This document shows positions 1 through 12,776 of a stretch of DNA of 64,000 nt, piece after piece. The notes under the pieces were generated by a model. It did no database searches and was not told the DNA's origin. It was given only the letters and a program-made list of their open reading frames with translations. Origin of the DNA: Plecoglossus altivelis (lineage: Eukaryota; Chordata; Actinopteri; Osmeriformes; Plecoglossidae); NCBI GenBank assembly GCA_036571765.1, contig BROE01000004.1, positions 4,618,453-4,682,452 of the forward strand, in the 5' to 3' direction. The stretch's first letter is position 1. Each line of letters opens with the position of its first letter. The translations under genes and the position numbers were made by a program.

Positions 1-3000
1 CAGGCAGGTGGGGTGTTGAAAGCTTCTCATCACATTTTCTGCATCAGTGAACGATAATGACAAAGCCCTTTCTCAGCTCCATCACGCTCTGAAGCGCCAG
101 CTGTCACTGCCCCTTGTGGCCTTGTTCAAAAACCAGCAGACTACAAACTTGCTATTCATGCGGCTATTCAACAGATCGAAAGACAGTTCTAGCTGTGAGT
201 GGGACTCCTCCTCCCTGCTGGACTTAGCTTGCTTTTTTTAAAGGCAGAGCCTTTTGTCAGTATCGCAGACGTGAGGTCTTATCAGGATATAGGAGTGAAA
301 GTGTGAATGGGTAGAGTTTGACAGGACGCGACATAGTCTCCATGCATACAGACCATGTCTGGCCAGATGGGTGTCTGAGAAAAGTAAGAGATAGAGAAGA
401 AAGAGAGAAACAGAAAGAGAGAGATTGTGTGTATGTGAGTCTGTGCACATGCTTGTCAGCTTATGTGTGCATGCATACATACTTTCTCTGCATGTCTGGA
501 TATGTGTCTGACCGTGCGTGCATCATAGACAATACAGAAAACATGACCCAGGAAGAGAGCGAGACGGCGATGCTTCGTCCAGCGTGTGCATGTGTGTGTG
601 TGCTCCTGTTCTAGTGTTGCTGTTGTTGTATAAGATAGCCTGGGGGTGGCTGACAGAGGAGAACAGATGAGAGAGGCCAGCCCAGAGCATGCAGGTATGT
701 GTCAGAGCGAGTGGGGCCACTGCACCGCTAACACACCACCTCCTATCTGGGTTGCAATGCTATTAGGCTCTAGTCAGCTCGCACAGCTTCCCAGTGTCAG
801 CTTCCTGCCAATCAACACGCGACCTCTGACCCTGGCAGTGGAGAACAGGCATTATCAGCGAAACCCTGAGGCCGGGAAACCTCGGATGCAGCGGAATAAC
901 AATGTATCTTATCGGCCTGCCAAGTTTACTGCCTGCTTTTATCCTACACGTGCTCCACCAAACTTGGTTGCATTATTGCTGAAGAGATTGCCCTTGTGAG
1001 ACGCAAGGGTCTATAGGCAGCAGATGATGTTGCGTTCACATTATGTTAGATTGTATTCTTTGAAATTGATGACCTGTTTTCGCATGAGGGACGGATTACA
1101 TTTTTGTAATTAATTCTGAATCCTGATATTCATTAATTTCCGTACTCTGTGTAGGAGAGTTTAGAGTTCAGAGAACGATGCTATCCAACCAGACACAGGG
1201 CTTAGTAACATGTTGACTGATCCTTTTAAGAACTATTATCATCAAAGGAAACTGAGCACAATTGTCCCTAATCCACTTGAACTTAATCTTCTTATAATTT
1301 GTTTGTCAAGAGCCACATCTGATAGCAATGGATGATAGCCCCTTCAAATCTGTCTCTCTCGAGCTGATAACATATTCAAATCTTCAGTCCTCAGCAGGAT
1401 GCTTGGACCGTCTCTTCACCCTCGCTTCAGTCATATTTCTGCCGTCTCTGTCTTCACCTCCAACAGAAGAAAAGTGCTCCTTGATGTGTAAATGTTGATC
1501 GTAAATTGCAACATCAACCAGTGAATAATTCAGAAGAAGGAGGCTGACTGTCAATAGGTTTCTGCTTCGAACCTTCCACAGTGCAGCACTGGCTGGTGCT
1601 GAGGGAGCAGATTGGACAGACACACACATCCTGTCCATTGATTACAGGCCCCTTTCTAAGGACAAGACACTTGAACTGAATTCCGGAATTCTGTCAAAGA
1701 CGGAGAGTCATGGTCAGACTGTCTGATATCGATGCCGTTTCCATCGCTCAAAAGCTTCTAAATAGCCGAAGGAAACGAGAATTGCGATTTTTTTTTAACT
1801 GAATTTGACTTTTCAAAAGCAGACATTTTATCAATGACTCCATCTGCTTCCCATAATCGGCTTTTGGATGGGAATCAGTCTCCCTTCACCCAGCTTTCAG
1901 CCCTTAGAGGGAGAGAGGGTTGTCCTTCCGTGGGGTGGATATGGGGACGGGGTGTCAGGGGTGTTTATGACTGTCTGTCAGGCAGAGTGGTGGGGAACAA
2001 CCTGACTGTCTTCCTCTGACCTCCTCTAAGAAACTGCATCAGCTCAGGGTTTGGAGAGAGAGGCAATACACCTTCCTGCATACTTGATTGATTCAGACTG
2101 GCCTTCTTTAGTTGATAATAATAATAACAATCATTGCTGTCGGTGTACTTATTCTACCATGCCTGGTGGTCTGTATTTGGCGGCTCTGACATGAATGTCT
2201 CAGTCTGATCGTTTTGACACCCCTTTTTCGCGCATGGATCAACAACAGCACAAAAGATGGCTATGCCAGAAGAAAGCTAAGCATTTACAAGACAATAATA
2301 TCGTTTTAAAAGCGTACTGAAGGACTAAAGGGCATTTTAGAGATCTGGAAATAACATTCTGGTTGTCTAGGACAAACCGCACCTTACGGTTACAGGAGGA
2401 CCAGCCAAGAGCGAGGCTTTCCATCGTTCGTGCGCGCGTTATCCATGTGGTCCAGTACGAATCAAAATACATGAACCCTATTACCTGGAGATCATTAGCG
2501 AATTTTTGCAAGAATGGCTATCCATATAAAATCAGTTCAATCCAACGTGCATTATATTGTAACTACACAACAAAATGAAACAAAAACACAGTAAAAATTG
2601 CATAAGGGAATATTTTTCTCAAACTTAAATGTGGAACATATCTTACTTGTTAACGGCGGTCAATCCGGAGGTTGTGTGGCACGGGTTTGTATAATTCTTT
2701 CAACATCTTGGCTGGTCAAATGAAGACAGTCCTTTAAAAACGGTTCTACTGAAAAGATGAAGTCTTTTGTGTATTTCTATATTCCGATAAGCCTACAGTT
2801 TTTAAAACAAGGGGGATATGTATCGGAAAGGTCGTACGTCATATGCTCGCCAATACATCACTTGGTTCAATAAATCTTCTATTATAGATTATAACCGCCG
2901 GCATCATAATGAGATTAACGTGCGAAGATATACAGGTTGACTGTCATTAGTTTCCGCGTGGGGTAGTTCACCGTTGAACTGTTGTTGAAATGTTGGTAGA

Positions 3001-3159
3001 AAAGGTGTCTTGAAAACCACTGCTATCCGCGCCGATAGTCTTTCGAAGTTCACCTCCCTTCCTGTATGTAGATATAGTCAACGTGAGTTAAAACAAGCAG
3101 CTTGAAGGTTCTAAAAGGTACTGTAAGCTATATATTCCTGCCTTCCTCTTGCTCTCTCT
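1..3159. other. non-coding stretch, no gene recognised
   Basis: Unique-looking DNA with no convincing exon. It holds a short GA-rich then GT-rich patch near 380-480, an AT-rich patch near 1085-1140 with TAATTA-type motifs, and otherwise mixed sequence. The open frames here are short and have no recognisable domain or signal peptide. Regulatory content is possible but cannot be shown without alignment to other species. Confidence 0.6.
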
Positions 3160-3520
3160 CCTTCCACAAACTGGACGCGCAGTCATCCAGCAGATATCCG
3201 ATGTAAAATTATTCAACGAGATGTAGGCTGCGGTTTTAAGTTTGTGACACCATCGTCCCAAATGTCAACTGTACCTTGTCAACAAATGTTACAGTCTCTC
3301 GGTGAGGTCTTAGGTAGAAGAAGTATAGGACGCGCGGCGGCCACTGGTTTATACCGTAGCACACGCGACAACGCAAAGGAGTGCAGATCAGCCTGTCAGA
3401 GTTGGTGTTGCGAGGTTGTTGCGCACGGTGTTGATGAGCATCTAGAGAACTCGGTTAAATAAAATGAGCGTCCGGAATGCGTGCGCGCGGTTTGTGGATC
3501 GTTACAGATCAACCCTGTTG
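3160..3520. promoter_or_regulatory. CpG-rich patch, possible promoter or first-exon region
   Basis: CpG dinucleotides are clearly denser here than in the flanks, with clusters such as GACGCGCGGCGGCC, ACACGCGACAACGC and GTGCGCGCGG. In vertebrate genomes CpG is normally depleted except in unmethylated islands, which often mark promoters. No TATA box, initiator or coding exon can be identified confidently. A 72-codon plus-strand frame at 3244-3462 crosses it but resembles no family I recognise. It could equally be a distal enhancer or an old GC-rich repeat. Confidence 0.3.
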
Positions 3521-3746
3521 TTAAACTGACCAGAACCAATGAACTAACATTTTAACAACTTTATCCACAGCGGTAGTCTGTTATATAGCACTTGCAGACT
3601 ATATATAGACTTTACACCAGCTTGACATTTTCAAAGTCAAAGTTACGCCAGGATAGATGCCGTCGCGCTCAGCAACGTGAAGGACCCATTTGTCATCTCA
3701 TATCTCAAGGTCACTGTTGTACTTTTACTGTCATTGGAACCAATTC

Positions 3747-3811
3747 TCACACACATGCACACACATGCACACATGCACACATGCACACACACACACACAC
3801 GCACACACATG
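3747..3811. repeat. CA/CACATG microsatellite
   Basis: A CA repeat in which ATG interruptions recur (ACACATGC units), followed by a purer CA run at about 3784-3800. Alternating purine-pyrimidine sequence like this can form Z-DNA and is usually length-polymorphic. Confidence 0.95.
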
Positions 3812-4770
3812 TAATATGTAGAACTTTTCAATGTAGGTTACATACATGTTACTCAATGTTGTTTATAATTACATTACTCAAGTGAATAAAATTGGCTGAT
3901 GACAGATTCTGAAGGTCAGAGATTGCTTTTAAGAGCCCTATTTTTTGCAATAAATTGGATTTTCCTTCCATTTGTCTTATACAAGCGCAGTCTCTTGAAT
4001 TACAGTGGGATTTTTGCATAGTAACTTTTTATTTTTAAGAGAACTCAACATAAGCCGACTATAAAATGTGACGGTAGTAACTCTGAACATTATTGATCAA
4101 ATGTAAAATGATGGTGGGTGGAATTACATTATCATGATAATGAAAACTGTGATTATGGAATAATCAGTTTATTGCTGTATGGCCACGGAGTGCTGCCTTT
4201 GGTAATATTACCTGTCAACAACAATCCACTCTGGAATGAAACTGAGTTTTTATGATACCCAATCACCACTCTGCCTGTATGCTGAGACCTTGAATTGTTC
4301 ATTTTTACTGTATATCTTATTTAGATAACTAATGGGACTGGAATCATTTCTCCAGACTCATGCCAGCATCAATAGCCATTTCAGCAAATCCATGGTTAAA
4401 CTATTGATATTATTTCATGGTGATGTATGTATAAACATATATATTTATAGATCAGCCCCTGAATGTTGATGATATAAAAAATGACATACTATTACAACCT
4501 TCTATCCTTTCTCCCCTCTGGCCTTGTGAAGCCAGGAAGACGGAGTTTGCTCGTGCTTTTAACCGTCTCCATCAGACGAGACTCATTATTTAAAGTTCAG
4601 AACAGCCTCATCAGAGTTAATGTGAAGTTTAAGTGGCTCACTTAAACGAATGAACTTCAAAGAGAACCAGGTGCCAAGTTTGACATCTCATATCATTACT
4701 CCCGATCTAAATCTTCTTTTACAATTCAGCAACGTGGATGGAAAGAGGAGAGCAGTGAGACTCTAGTTCC
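3812..4770. other. AT-rich non-coding stretch
   Basis: AT-rich unique DNA with no gene, no tandem repeat of note and no recognisable element. Only short frames are present. Confidence 0.65.
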
Positions 4771-4925
4771 AGGTGCTTGTAATAAGCATCAGTTAGGCAA
4801 TAAGACCCTGACAACATGCTTATTAATGCTTAGACTATAAAATTGTTAGCAGCGTTTGTAAGGTTTAGGGATAGAGTAAGGGTTATTGGAAGATAAGGTT
4901 AATAAGGTTATAAGGTTATAAGGCC
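4771..4925. repeat. dispersed repeat fragment, copy 1 (AAGCATTAGTTA-type)
   Basis: It begins with GTGCTTGTAATAAGCAT (4773-4789), which recurs exactly at 37981-37997. After the shared start it continues with TTATTAATGCTT and then TTAGGG-like and TTATAAGG tandem motifs (4862-4921). This composition resembles short AT-rich interspersed repeats common in fish genomes, probably non-autonomous DNA-transposon relatives. The family name and full length are not determinable here. Confidence 0.5.
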
Positions 4926-5391
4926 TTTGTGAAATGTTTTGTAACATGAATGTGTGTTCATCAGTATGACGTATTCAGGGCTCATAACTAACACTTCCTA
5001 CAAGTATCTAGAGATAAAGTGATAGCGAAGGAACAGAATGGAAGTAGAGGAATGGTAGAAAGGAAAATGGAAGTTGTCAAAGTAGCTTTAAGCATCAAAA
5101 TGTATCCACTTTCGTGTTTGTTGTGAATGTGTCATGTAGACATTATTTCAGTGGTGGGGGAGACGGGAGACGCGGGGGGGGGGGTTGTGACAGATAGTGG
5201 TCAGAAACATCTGGCTAGCAGAGGGGGGTGGGGGGTGACGAACGTGGTGTGGACGACAATCAGGGGGACAGGAAACGAGGGGGCGACGAAGAAGAACGGA
5301 CCGAATGAAAGAGGGACAGCACTAAGGGTGGCGTCTCTGGCAGACTGTGTAATAGCCCTCACTGTTCTGAACCACTGAACTCACCTCTGTC
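4926..5391. other. non-coding stretch with G-rich core
   Basis: Contains an 11-base G run at 5174-5184 and further G runs at 5221-5236, giving several closely spaced G tracts on the plus strand that could form a G-quadruplex. An 83-codon frame across it (5127-5378) is compositionally biased and unrecognised. Confidence 0.5.
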
Positions 5392-5652
5392 CTGCACTTT
5401 CTTCTCTTTCTCCTTCGTGCCTCTTTATCCCTTCCTCTTTCACATCTCTCCCTTATCCCTCTTAGCTCTCTCTTTCCCCTCTTTCCCAAATTTTGGTATC
5501 ACACACTCTCTCGTCATTTTCGTCCCTGTCTCTTTTTCTGTATTCTTTCCCTTCCCCCCTCCTCCATCTCTGTTTCAGTTTCTCTCCCTCTCCCCCTCTC
5601 TTTCTCTCCCTACCTCATTCTCTCTCTCTCTCTCTCTCCCTCTCTCTCTCAG
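5392..5652 (+). repeat. polypyrimidine tract ending in (CT)n
   Basis: About 260 bases almost free of purines on the plus strand, ending in a CT dinucleotide run at 5616-5651. Mirror-symmetric homopurine/homopyrimidine tracts can form triplex DNA. Two long plus-strand frames across it are simple-sequence artefacts (Ser/Leu/Pro-rich). Confidence 0.9.
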
Positions 5653-5945
5653 AGGCTATGCAGGGAGCTGTCTCCTCAGTCCGTCTGAGCCATGAGCAGA
5701 GCATCATCGCAGTGATTCCCTGCAAACAGGCTCTGATGGGCGGCCTGGCTGGCTGCACCCAGCAGCCCGACCACACCATCAATCAGAAACACTCAACGCT
5801 TCCCCCTCTCCTCCCCCTCGCCCTCGCCTCATCCGCTTCCCTCACTCCCCCGCCATACCAGGCAGTCGCCGCACATCCAGCCGGCCCATTAGACGAGCGC
5901 CCACTGTCATATCGCAGTGTTCAGCTGCGCCCTCCTCTGCCAGGG

Positions 5946-5998
5946 GTGATGTATGATGTGTGTGTGTGTATGTGTGATGTATGATGTGTGTGTGTGGT
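5946..5998. repeat. 28-bp tandem duplication in a TG-rich tract
   Basis: GTGATGTATGATGTGTGTG occurs at 5946 and again at 5974, a period of 28 bp, each copy followed by TG dinucleotides. Confidence 0.85.
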
Positions 5999-6294
5999 CG
6001 GGGGTGGCAGGGGCTCAGCACTAGACGTCACCTGCAGGCCTGACCCAAGACGCCGATGAGCTCCGAGATCCAATTTGTTTGTGCTGAAATGACTTCAATC
6101 CCTTTGCCACAGAACATTAGGGCCACAAATTAATATCCCCCGGGCTGAGAAGCTCTTCGCAGGTCTGTCTGGAGATGGGAGACAGTGAAGATGCCTTGGT
6201 AATGGCAGATTCATGAAGGGAGAGGTTTTCTTCTTCTTTCTGTGCCTGTGGAGACGTTTCACTGCATTACCTTGTCCTATCCTCTCTCCACTCT

Positions 6295-6535
6295 CTCCCG
6301 CTCTCCTCCCCTCAGAGCCCCGCTCCTCCCTCCCTCTCTCCCACTCTCCTTCCTTCAGAGTCCCGCTCCTCCCTCCCTCCCTCCCTCTCTACCGCTTCCT
6401 CCCTTTAGAGCCCTGCACCTCCCTCCCCCCTCCCTTCAGAGCCCCACTCCTCCCTCCCTCCCTCCTCCCTTCAGAGCCCCACTCCTCTCTCCCTCCCTCC
6501 TTTCTTCAGACCTGCACTCCTCTCTCTCCCAAATG
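6295..6535. repeat. CCTCCC-rich minisatellite, about 6 degenerate units
   Basis: Each unit starts with TTCAGAGCCCC or a close variant, followed by ACTCCTCCCTCCCTCC. Starts fall near 6312, 6355, 6406, 6435, 6470 and 6507, so unit length varies from about 29 to 50 bp because the CCTC part expands. Long Ser/Pro/Leu-rich frames through it are not genes. Confidence 0.85.
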
Positions 6536-8555
6536 AGCCAGACAGTGGGATCTCCCAGACTAAAAAGGCAGCATCTACTGTCGCTCTCACCTGATGGATC
6601 GACGCACAGGGACAATGAGGCAGAATGTAAATGAGGAGAGCGAGAGCAGGATGAAGTCGGAGAAGTCGTTTATTTCCAGCGCTGGCGGTGGCCAGAGTCA
6701 CCTGTCTCAGTGATGAGGAACTGACATGTTTGTTGTTGACATAAGTGAGACGCTGCCTTTACATGCTACAGAGAGCAACGCTCAACTTAACGTGAATATT
6801 GCTTCCGTCTGTTTAATGTTGCAGTTATCATGCAACTAACCGCAGTGGAATGGAGATATGTGTTGGTGTTGCAGAAACTAAACGACAAACACACAGGACA
6901 TTATGTTGGCTTGCACAGGATTATTTTGTTGTGGCAGTGACAACGTGTCAACTTCAGTCACTTGGAAAGCTCATTTAAAAAAAAAAAGTACTTTCACTGT
7001 CATCTTTTGTGAATCGCTGGGTGTGCAGATGATTGTGATGAGGCAGAGCATTCAAATCACTGCCTCCACATAGCACCTGCACATTTTCAAAATTAACACT
7101 GATTCGCTCCAATCTACCTGAATTTCCAAGAAGCTAAACTCAAGCTGTGCCGAGAGGTAATTGTCATCTTGCTTGTCTCATTAGATGACAGGAATCTAGT
7201 GTCATTGAACATTTCGCATGTTGCCATAGCCAGCATCCAGTCTTCAAGGAGGCCTTGTATGCAAATCCAAGCACTTTCTAGCGTTTGCCATGATTTCCTT
7301 GAAAGCAAACCTTGTGTTTCATGATGACTGTTTCAGCATTCAGTGGGCTTTTACAGTGAGGATGAGAGGGAATCAGAGGCAAAGTGCCTCAAACGCAGCT
7401 TTCTGTCATTGCACAAACAAACCTAAAACAGAGAAGAAAAACAAAGGCCTGAAATGAATCTATCAGCTTGGAACATCCTGTCCCTTGGTACCACATGCAA
7501 ACGAAACCAAATTGGTTTTCAACATGTTTGATTACGAGGATTTGTGTCTCCCGTTGTTTAAAATGTGCGGAATAAGTAGTCATTGAAGATTAAGGCAGAC
7601 AGAATTGACGCCGTCGTCCTGTTTTCCCAACATATCTCTCTTTCCCAGCTCTCTTTAACCCACACTTCTGACCAAACTTTGATTCAGAGGCAAACCTTCA
7701 AAGCTACTGCTTTGAAGCATTCACTTCTCCCCCCAACCTCACTTCCAGTTCATTGTTTTCATGTGTGTAAGCATCCCTTTGCTCTTTGCAAATTAGCTTA
7801 ATCTTAATACGCTTCATTCGGAAGCCATGAAACGAGTTGATTGTATCTTTTCCTTTCCCACTATTGTTGTCAACACTGGCTTTGTGTCCTTTTTCGTTTC
7901 ACTCTCAGAAAAATAGGCTCCTGTCTTTCTTTCTTACGAGCAATTCTCTTTTCTTTTGTCTCTTTAATCGGGTGCTATAATAATCTACAGTGTTCTCCCT
8001 AGAAAAGAAACGTCCATAGATATCGATTGGTTCTTATACTCAATTATGCATTTCTTAAACAGCCTGGAGACATTGGGCCACTGTCTCAGAGCCATTTGTC
8101 TTGGGAAGTGTGCCACTTGAAACAAAGGGTCATTGTACTGTGGTGGTACGCTGCTGTGGATTGTAGAAGCGCCAGAGCCCACAAAAGATTAGCAACTCAG
8201 CAATGTGCACTTAGATACATGTTGAAACCATCATGTCATGTCATTCATCAATCGATGAACTCTGTTAGGATTACGTGGAAAAATGTAGGAAATGTTTTTT
8301 GTAACAGATTTTTACCTTTTTTACTTTTAATTTCCCTTTTTAATGTATTTTCAGAGTGCAGAACAGTCTGGACGAAACCTTCCAAAGATGAACCAGCTGC
8401 TTATCATCCATATTCATCACAACCCATCTAAATATTCATCTGACAAGCTTCCCCAAGTCTCCAGTTGCTTCATTCTGTGAGGCCTCCTTAGAAAACAGGA
8501 AGTGAAAGAAACCAGAACGCGAGGAGGACAGAGACAAAGGAGGAGGACAAATCAC
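6536..8555. other. non-coding stretch, nothing recognised
   Basis: Unique-looking DNA without tandem repeats apart from an A run at about 6978-6988. The longest frame (134 codons at 8027-8431) shows no domain, no repeat and no credible splice context. Confidence 0.6.
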
Positions 8556-8641
8556 AGTCAGAGTCAGAGACACCAGAGTCAGAGACACCAGAGTCAGAGA
8601 CACCGGAGTCAGAGACACCAGAGTCAGAGACACTGAAGTCG
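8556..8641. repeat. 15-bp minisatellite, 5 copies plus partial
   Basis: The unit GAGTCAGAGACACCA starts at 8561, 8576, 8591, 8606 and 8621, with a degenerate sixth at 8636. Spacing is exactly 15 bp and copies differ at one or two positions. Because the period is a multiple of three, a Thr/Leu/Val/Ser-rich minus-strand frame stays open through it; this is not evidence for a protein. Confidence 0.95.
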
Positions 8642-10212
8642 GAGATCTTCAGTTCTTATGGAAGGGTGTAAGCAAGGTTGGAAGACTTCCCTTCAACACA
8701 CGTGTGCAGGATGTTATGAAGATATTACAAAGAATACAAATATGCTTTTATAAAGACAGTTAATAGATCTGATGTTATTCTGAAGACGGCTTATAGATGT
8801 TATTTTATGAAGTTGTAACAGCACATGATATTGCTCAGAGTACCTTCCCTATCGCTTGCCATCTCTCAGCCAAAGGTTTCTAACTGACCACATTAACTCA
8901 AAACTCTCTTATCCTCTACAATACCCAATATATCACGAACCTAAACCATCCCTTTACACAGCAACTACAACTTACATGTCAGTTGTAATGTACTCTTGCC
9001 AGTTCTAAGGTGATCATCCACGGCCTCCCCCCACACTCTGGGGTGTGTTTTCCTGGTTCTCCCTGCTGTGTCCTCCCTGTGGTCTCCTAATAACCTCATC
9101 TCTCTGATCCACCAGCTGCTTCTGTGTGGGGCTGCCTGGGGCTGCAGCCAGGCCCTGGCCAGCATCCTGTCTAACCCACGGCAGGCTCCACACCCACCAC
9201 CCTCGCAGCCTGTCAGAACCTTGCCATCACAACAGCTAAGGGACACGCTCTGCATCCTAACATCCTCCCCATGACCTCCCAGGGGCACAGTACAACCACG
9301 TAATAATCGGCTGAACACCCCGCTAAGCCTGGCAATGTCTATCAGGGTGTCATAATGAGGAACTGACCAGTAAATGAACCAGACAGCAGCCCGGTGATTA
9401 TAGGTTATGAATCTCTGGTAATTAATTAAATTGTTCATTACCGTAATGGAATAATGGCAGAGGAATGGTTAGACTGCTGGCTAGAACAAAGCCACCTATT
9501 TTAATTAGAGATTCTTCTTTTTCACCGGCTATTACTAAAGATAATGCGTTCTCGTCTGCCAAGCATTTGACTTTAACTCCACACCACTGGAAACATCTTT
9601 CTGAACATAATGATCTGATTAACAACAAAAAAGGCCCTGGAGGTACTTTCCCACATACTGTGAGAAACCAAAACAAACATCAAACCCATCTAACCCATCT
9701 CTGAAGAGACGGCACAGATCCATCAAAGGTGATATCCTGTCAAACTGCCAGTCTTAATGGCTGTACCGCAGCGCTGCACGGCTGGCTGTCTACCGGGTTT
9801 TGAGCGGCAGGAAGACTTGATGGACAGATGGCTAATGGGAGTCTGTGTATCTTTGATAACAGGGGCAGCTAATGAAAAGCATGTCAGTTTTTACACTATT
9901 AGCCTAAAGTACGAGGCTAGTCAAGGTAATCGCGAAATGAATGCATTGAAATGCCAGTTGAATGACAGGCTGGCTGATTCTCATTCATGTGGGAGCAAAA
10001 AAAAACGAATCGTATTTTACACATCTATAAAGTATACAGTGTCATTTTCAAAAGCCGCAATCTACTTACGAAAGAATGCACGCAGGTTTGTCTACGGAAT
10101 AATACATACACGTGGTCACTGAATGAGAGCTAGCAGAAGTGAAATGCTGTAGAGATTAAACAGGTCCAGCAAAAAGGTAAATGGGAATTCACACACACAC
10201 TATCATACACAC
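8642..10212. other. non-coding stretch with an AT-rich patch
   Basis: Contains TAATTAATTAAA at 9419-9430 beside ATTACCGTAATGG, a homeodomain-type motif cluster. Open frames (up to 157 codons on the minus strand at 8965-9438) are unrecognised and lack support. Confidence 0.55.
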
Positions 10213-10367
10213 CCCCTGCGACTTGCTGACCCCAGTCCAGGGTGTACCCCGCCTATGGCCCAAAGTTACTGGGTTAGGCTCCTGTCACCCGTGACCCCAA
10301 ATGGGAACAAAAGGAACTGCAATCCCTCCCAGGGATCGGCAGTAGAAAATGTATGTATGTATGTATC
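10213..10367 (+). mobile_element. 3' fragment of a fish LINE/SINE-type retroelement
   Basis: The sequence carries the pattern CCAGTCCAGGGTGTACCCCGCC, then GGGTTAGGCTCCTGTCACCC, GTGACCCCAAATGGG, and ends in GTAGAAAATG followed by a short ATGT tandem tail (10348-10367). This order matches the 3' end of a very abundant fish non-LTR element family, typically ending in GAAAATGGATGG-type repeats. Only the tail is present, as expected for a 5'-truncated insertion on the plus strand. The exact family (L2-related LINE or a SINE sharing its tail) cannot be fixed from this fragment. Confidence 0.75.
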
Positions 10368-12660
10368 ATAAACACACATGCAAAGACGGAAATCTAGACT
10401 TTCGTCAGGCTTTGAGCTGGGTTAGTAGGAGCACCTAGACCAGCTGGAGAAGTTTTGAGACGTGCGTGTTTCCCATCTCTGTTCCTCTCTTGCTTCTCAT
10501 GAAAAATGCATGCAGTTTCCTGTGTGTATCTTGGTGAAGGCCTGCACTTACAATTCCACAGACAGTCTCTGACATTTTAGCTCCAGATTGAGGTAAAACT
10601 GACACAATCAAGTCGTAGGAGGACGTAGAGTGGCTGTAACTGTTGTTTGGCATCAATGGGCTCTCAGCTAGCTATGTAGCCTACTGTGTGTTGGTTTTGA
10701 ATAATAGTGTCTGATTAGGTCAAAACCACAATTAAGTCCAGCAACACAACATTTTCAGTTGTGTTTTCTAGCACAGAATGATATACATATGATATGCAGA
10801 ATTGACACATTCATACCCCATTAGCCAATGCAGATTTCGTGGTCTATAGCTAACACTTTAGACAGTACTTTACTCACAACTGAATTACGTACATAAAGCA
10901 TGTAGGAAATACGTGTTCTATGCATCTAACCACTTCCACAAAATGTTATATATTGGTAATATTTACCAGCAGCAAAATGAGTAATTAAACAATTAAGTTC
11001 CCCAGTCCTTGGAGTGAGAAAATGGTGTCACTTTACAGCTGGTGAGACTGTGATTGACATGCAGTCAGAGGTGAATATGATAATACAAATGTACTCGTCA
11101 ACTTCTGACACAAAATCAGACCGTCAGAAGCATCTCAGTAAATTCAATTAAAGTACCTGTCTCAAGGGTGGTCCATGCATTATACAAGGATGGAGAACAG
11201 AAAGGAAGATTGAAAGAAGATTGTGTGTGTGTGGTACTTTGTGTTTATTTAGAGACTGTTCTTGTATTGATTGGAACATATTGTTTCATATTGGGTGGCA
11301 AGATTCATATCTGACAGATCTGCATAATCTGTCAATTGATGCACTAAACAACAAACAAATCAATTGCAATTTCTTGCGCATTGGCCATTTTGGATGTCTG
11401 GTTTCAGAAAATAACTGGGGCTGTGTGAGTACTGAAGATTCGTCTTTAGTTTACAGACAGAGCCTGATGAATTCAGATGCTAGTCTATTTGGCCTGTCAG
11501 AGCAGGACTTTAATTCATCCATGTTGTTTTGTTCCGTATGAAAACAGGGCCTTTCGGTATTCATGCACCGCACTGCTCCAGCTATGTCGTAATTAATCAT
11601 CAAAATGATTTTGAGGGATGAAATTTAAACAACACCGTTTCTGACAACATAATTCCGCACAGCTAGCGCAGCATGATTTAGCACCTTTGAAAGCGAGATG
11701 TGAATACAAAGATCAGGGTTGCAATGTTAGTTCTGCGATGGTTGTTAGGCGCAACGCGTCTTTAAAGCCGAGCTGCCCGGTCAGAAAAGTATCCTGAAGT
11801 ACCCTGACACGACTCATTACGGCCTGCTACCATGCCTGCATAGACAGTTGAGTTTCTGCTTAGCCAGGTGGTTTGATGTGACTGCTTAATGGGTACTCCG
11901 CACTGCGAAAAAAGCAATCACCGACGAACGAAAACCCTCCTAGCTACTAACATTACATGAAAGCGCTTCACATGAAAGCTCTTCACGTGCGTCCACGCGA
12001 TGAATTCACACGTCCATGGGAGTTTTCAGTTGCATGAATGTGTGTGAACGTTTCACATGTGGATGTGTTTCATATGTGTTTGTTTGAATTATTTCCTTAA
12101 CAGCCCCTCTAAGGCAATAGATCAACAGCACATGTTTGCATCTCAAAAAAACATCCAAACAACGGGCACTGTGGGATGCGCTCGCTACCCAGCTCCACTT
12201 CTGCAGAGTGGTAAGGTTATTCTCCTTGATCTCTCTGACCTGCTACCCTGAGGCAAACGTTGCAGGCGTGTCCTGGTCAGAACCAGCAGGTGTCTTAACA
12301 GTTTTTTTCATCCAGGCCCAGAGATTGACGTCAAAACTCCTCATGCTATCCCGTCCGCCTCTGCGGTCCCTCGGCTTTGAGGTTTGCAGCCACGCATCAC
12401 ATATCCCTCGTTACGTGTTCTCGCAATTAGTCGATCGGTAGCCTTGTCCTTGCCTGACGAAAGGGTCGGCCATACGACGAGCCATGTCAAACATGCCATT
12501 TAGAAGTCTAGCAACGTGAGAAATTGGCTGGGCTTAGACGCGCATGTATTTGTGATAAAGACAGAGGGAAGGCATAGACGGCGAATAGGTCCTGCTAGCA
12601 TGCAGTGGAACAGAGGTGTAGAAGAGATTGTCTCCCCTGCGGGTGGGAGTCGATCTGTCT
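10368..12660. other. non-coding stretch, nothing recognised
   Basis: Mixed unique DNA. Frames of 106 codons (11221-11541) and 101 codons (12136-12441) on the plus strand have no recognisable domain, and no splice-site pair supports them. Confidence 0.6.
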
Positions 12661-12668
12661 GGTCTGGC

Positions 12669-12776
12669 TGAATCACGACATGGCTTCTCTCTTTCTTAGC
12701 TTCGTCTCATTCTTCAGCTGAGTGAATCAAGACGTCGTCTCTCTTTCTCCCAGCTTTCTCTCCTTCTTCATCTTTT
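12669..12776. repeat. degenerate tandem duplication, period about 54 bp
   Basis: TGAATCACGACATGG...TCTCTCTTTCTTAGCTT at 12669 is repeated as TGAATCAAGACGTCG...TCTCTTTCTCCCAGCTT at 12723, each ending in CTCATTCTTCA or CTCCTTCTTCA. Identity is roughly three quarters over about 50 bases, indicating an old local duplication. Confidence 0.55.

Noticed and set aside
5653..5984. Open segment after the CT tract ending in TCTCAG, beginning EAMQGAVSSVRLSHEQ
   Set aside because: The acceptor is good only because of the simple repeat; no credible donor exists and the frame runs into Pro/Leu-rich and TG-rich sequence.
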